In this document: piece by piece, positions 4,740-6,013 of the stretch
How the letters are laid out: the number at the start of each line of letters is the position of its first letter
Position numbering within the stretch: position 1 is the stretch's first letter
Source: Syntrophaceae bacterium
GTDB lineage: Bacteria > Desulfobacterota > Syntrophia > Syntrophales > UBA2185
DNA: 6,013 nucleotides
Direction of reading: 5' to 3'
NCBI GenBank assembly: GCA_017885225.1
Contig: JAFNGM010000046.1
Location: 1-6,013, forward strand
Notes under the pieces: generated by a model
Told to the model about the DNA's origin: nothing
Databases searched by the model: none
The model's input: the letters and a program-made list of their open reading frames with translations, nothing else
Program-made: the position numbers and the translations under genes

Positions 4740-5936
4740 ATGAAATCTACTCTTATACGAATAACACTAATCTCTTTTCTGTTCGTCTTAAGCATTCCCA
4801 ATTTCACATCTGCTGAAATAAAAACCTTTGTTAAAGAATACACCTATCAGGAAAGTGAAGATGACAGCAGGAACTCAAGCAGGACAATCGCCCTCAGCAT
4901 GGTAAAAAGGCTTCTCCTGGAGGAGCTGGGAACCTACCTTGAAAGCGTGACAGAGGTTCAAAACTTTCAGCTCACGAAAGATCAGATTGTCACCCTCACA
5001 GCAGGAATTGTGCAAACGGAGATTGTTGATGAGAAGTGGGATGGCAGGATTTACCGACTGAGGGCAAGGATTGCAGCAGATTCCGATAATGTTATAAAGA
5101 GTATTGATGCTCTCCGAAGTGACCGCGAAAAGACAAAGGAACTGGAGGAGGTAAGGGAAAGGTCTGATGAACAGTTACAGGAAATTGAAAGACTAAGGAA
5201 GGAATTGGCAGCAGCTAAGGATGAAAGTCGTGCGAAGAAGAAAGCTGCCTATGATGATACTATAAGCAGCCTCAAGGCGATTGAATGGTTTGAAAAAGGA
5301 TTAGCATCCGGTAGGTCTGGAGACCACAACAATGCCATCGAAAACTTCAGTATGGCCATAAATCTCGACCCGAAGTTTGCAATGGCCTATAATAACCGTG
5401 GTAATACCTATATCAACCTCGGCAAGCACAGACAGGCAATTGAAGATTATAACAAGGCCATAGAACTCAACCCCAAATATGCAGAGACGTATTATAGCCG
5501 CGGCCTTGCCTATGGGAAAGTGAACGATCATGAGCGGGCTTCAGTTGATAGTGCTGTGATCGCTGCACCTCAAAGAAAAGAAGCGGCAGAGGGGGGCATA
5601 AAGAAAGGAACGACCCTCGGCAGGTTTAAAGTGTACATCCATTATGCCAGGGAAAAAGATAAAAAAATGGCAGAGGATTTTTCTGTTTATTTGAAGAGCA
5701 AGGGATACGCCTCCGTGGAGACTGAAAAAATTCTGCACAAGAAGAGGGACATCCGGTACTTTCATGATGAGGACAAAGACTCGGCACTGCTTCTCAAAAA
5801 ACACCTTAACGATTTTCTCGCAGGTTCGGCCAATACTGAAAAGGTTAATATGTATATTAAAAATTTGAGCACACGTTATCCTCACGCGCAAAAGGGCGCA
5901 CTTGAAATCTGGGTAATTTTCGAGCGAGATAAGTGA
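4740..5936 (+). CDS. Exported TPR protein with FlgT/LPP20-like N-terminus and alpha/beta C-terminal domain
   Basis: The 398-residue product has a Sec signal peptide (positive MKSTLIR, hydrophobic core, cleavage after TSA, about residue 25). Residues 26-125 form a mixed domain (RTIALSMVKRLLLEELG, 48-64; QIVTLTAGIV, 82-91; EKWDGRIYRLRARI, 98-111) that resembles the FlgT-N/LPP20 type of envelope domain; this is inference. Residues 125-170 are charged heptads, a probable coiled coil. TPR1 (180-213; W183, G187, G194, A199, P211) and TPR2 (214-247; Y217, G221, A233, P245) are complete. TPR3 (from 248) starts well but loses the pattern after A267. The end (296-393; IRYFHDEDKDSA, 338-349; NLSTRYPHAQKGALEIW, 375-391) looks like a separate alpha/beta domain, perhaps like LytR C-terminal domains. 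It is likely a periplasmic scaffold; the partner is unknown. Confidence 0.85.
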   Translation: MKSTLIRITLISFLFVLSIPNFTSAEIKTFVKEYTYQESEDDSRNSSRTIALSMVKRLLLEELGTYLESVTEVQNFQLTKDQIVTLTAGIVQTEIVDEKWDGRIYRLRARIAADSDNVIKSIDALRSDREKTKELEEVRERSDEQLQEIERLRKELAAAKDESRAKKKAAYDDTISSLKAIEWFEKGLASGRSGDHNNAIENFSMAINLDPKFAMAYNNRGNTYINLGKHRQAIEDYNKAIELNPKYAETYYSRGLAYGKVNDHERASVDSAVIAAPQRKEAAEGGIKKGTTLGRFKVYIHYAREKDKKMAEDFSVYLKSKGYASVETEKILHKKRDIRYFHDEDKDSALLLKKHLNDFLAGSANTEKVNMYIKNLSTRYPHAQKGALEIWVIFERDK

Positions 5937-6013
5937 TTTATATCAAATCGGCCAATTACATAATGCTCCTTGCCTCCCGGTGACCTTCGCGTTACTCTCT
6001 TTCAATTGGTAAT
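5937..6013. other. Right-edge spacer
   Basis: No gene is supported in the last 77 bases. CCAATT near 5952 and AATTGG near 6004 are inverted copies about 46 bases apart, too loose to call a terminator or a site. Confidence 0.4.

Overview
The window is a 6 kb bacterial chromosomal segment. All recognised genes lie on the + strand, and GC content is moderate, with AT-rich spacers. Protein style (paired ABC-2 permeases, a cytosolic Smr protein with a long charged leader, periplasmic TPR proteins, a glycine-zipper lipoprotein) points to a Gram-negative organism. A short dispersed repeat of the 'TGTC-TTGTGAG…GAAATGACA' kind adds to this. My best guess is Desulfobacterota (Syntrophia-like) or a neighbouring phylum. 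This is an impression from protein family resemblance, not a measured placement.

Left part (1-2466), probably one operon: the C-terminus of an ABC-2 permease runs in from the left edge. One base after its stop comes a second, complete ABC-2 permease of the YbhR/YbhS/YhhJ type (138-1259). The pair would form the membrane channel of an exporter whose ATPase and HlyD-like periplasmic subunit should lie upstream. After 17 bases follows an Smr-domain protein (1277-1999) with intact DLHG and HGRG motifs, whose extreme C-terminus is encoded by a GC-rich hairpin that looks like a dispersed palindrome. After 29 more bases comes an unrecognised beta-rich 145-residue protein (2029-2466).

Middle part (2467-3751): a spacer of about 295 bases contains a roughly 110-base imperfect-palindrome repeat (about 2520-2629). 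It is followed by a stand-alone 329-residue gene (2762-3751). Its C-terminal third resembles the layout of a PD-(D/E)XK nuclease-like domain, but the acidic and lysine catalytic positions appear replaced (FQVL where an active enzyme would have an E-x-K). Its N-terminal half has a conserved-looking basic/glycine motif that matches Walker A by chance or by descent. This is the least ordinary gene of the window.

Right part (3752-6013): two separate envelope genes. One is a glycine-zipper lipoprotein (4039-4437), preceded by an 11-codon open frame with its own ribosome binding site that runs through the lipoprotein's ribosome binding site. The other is an exported protein with an N-terminal FlgT/LPP20-like region, a coiled coil, about 2.5 TPR repeats and a C-terminal alpha/beta domain (4740-5936). 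Its presumed promoter carries three alternating CATCAA half-sites, one inverted pair of which encloses the putative -10 box.

I found no CRISPR array, no RNA gene, no transposase and no clear defence system. The best candidate for something undescribed is the 2762-3751 gene, and its function cannot be settled from sequence reading alone.
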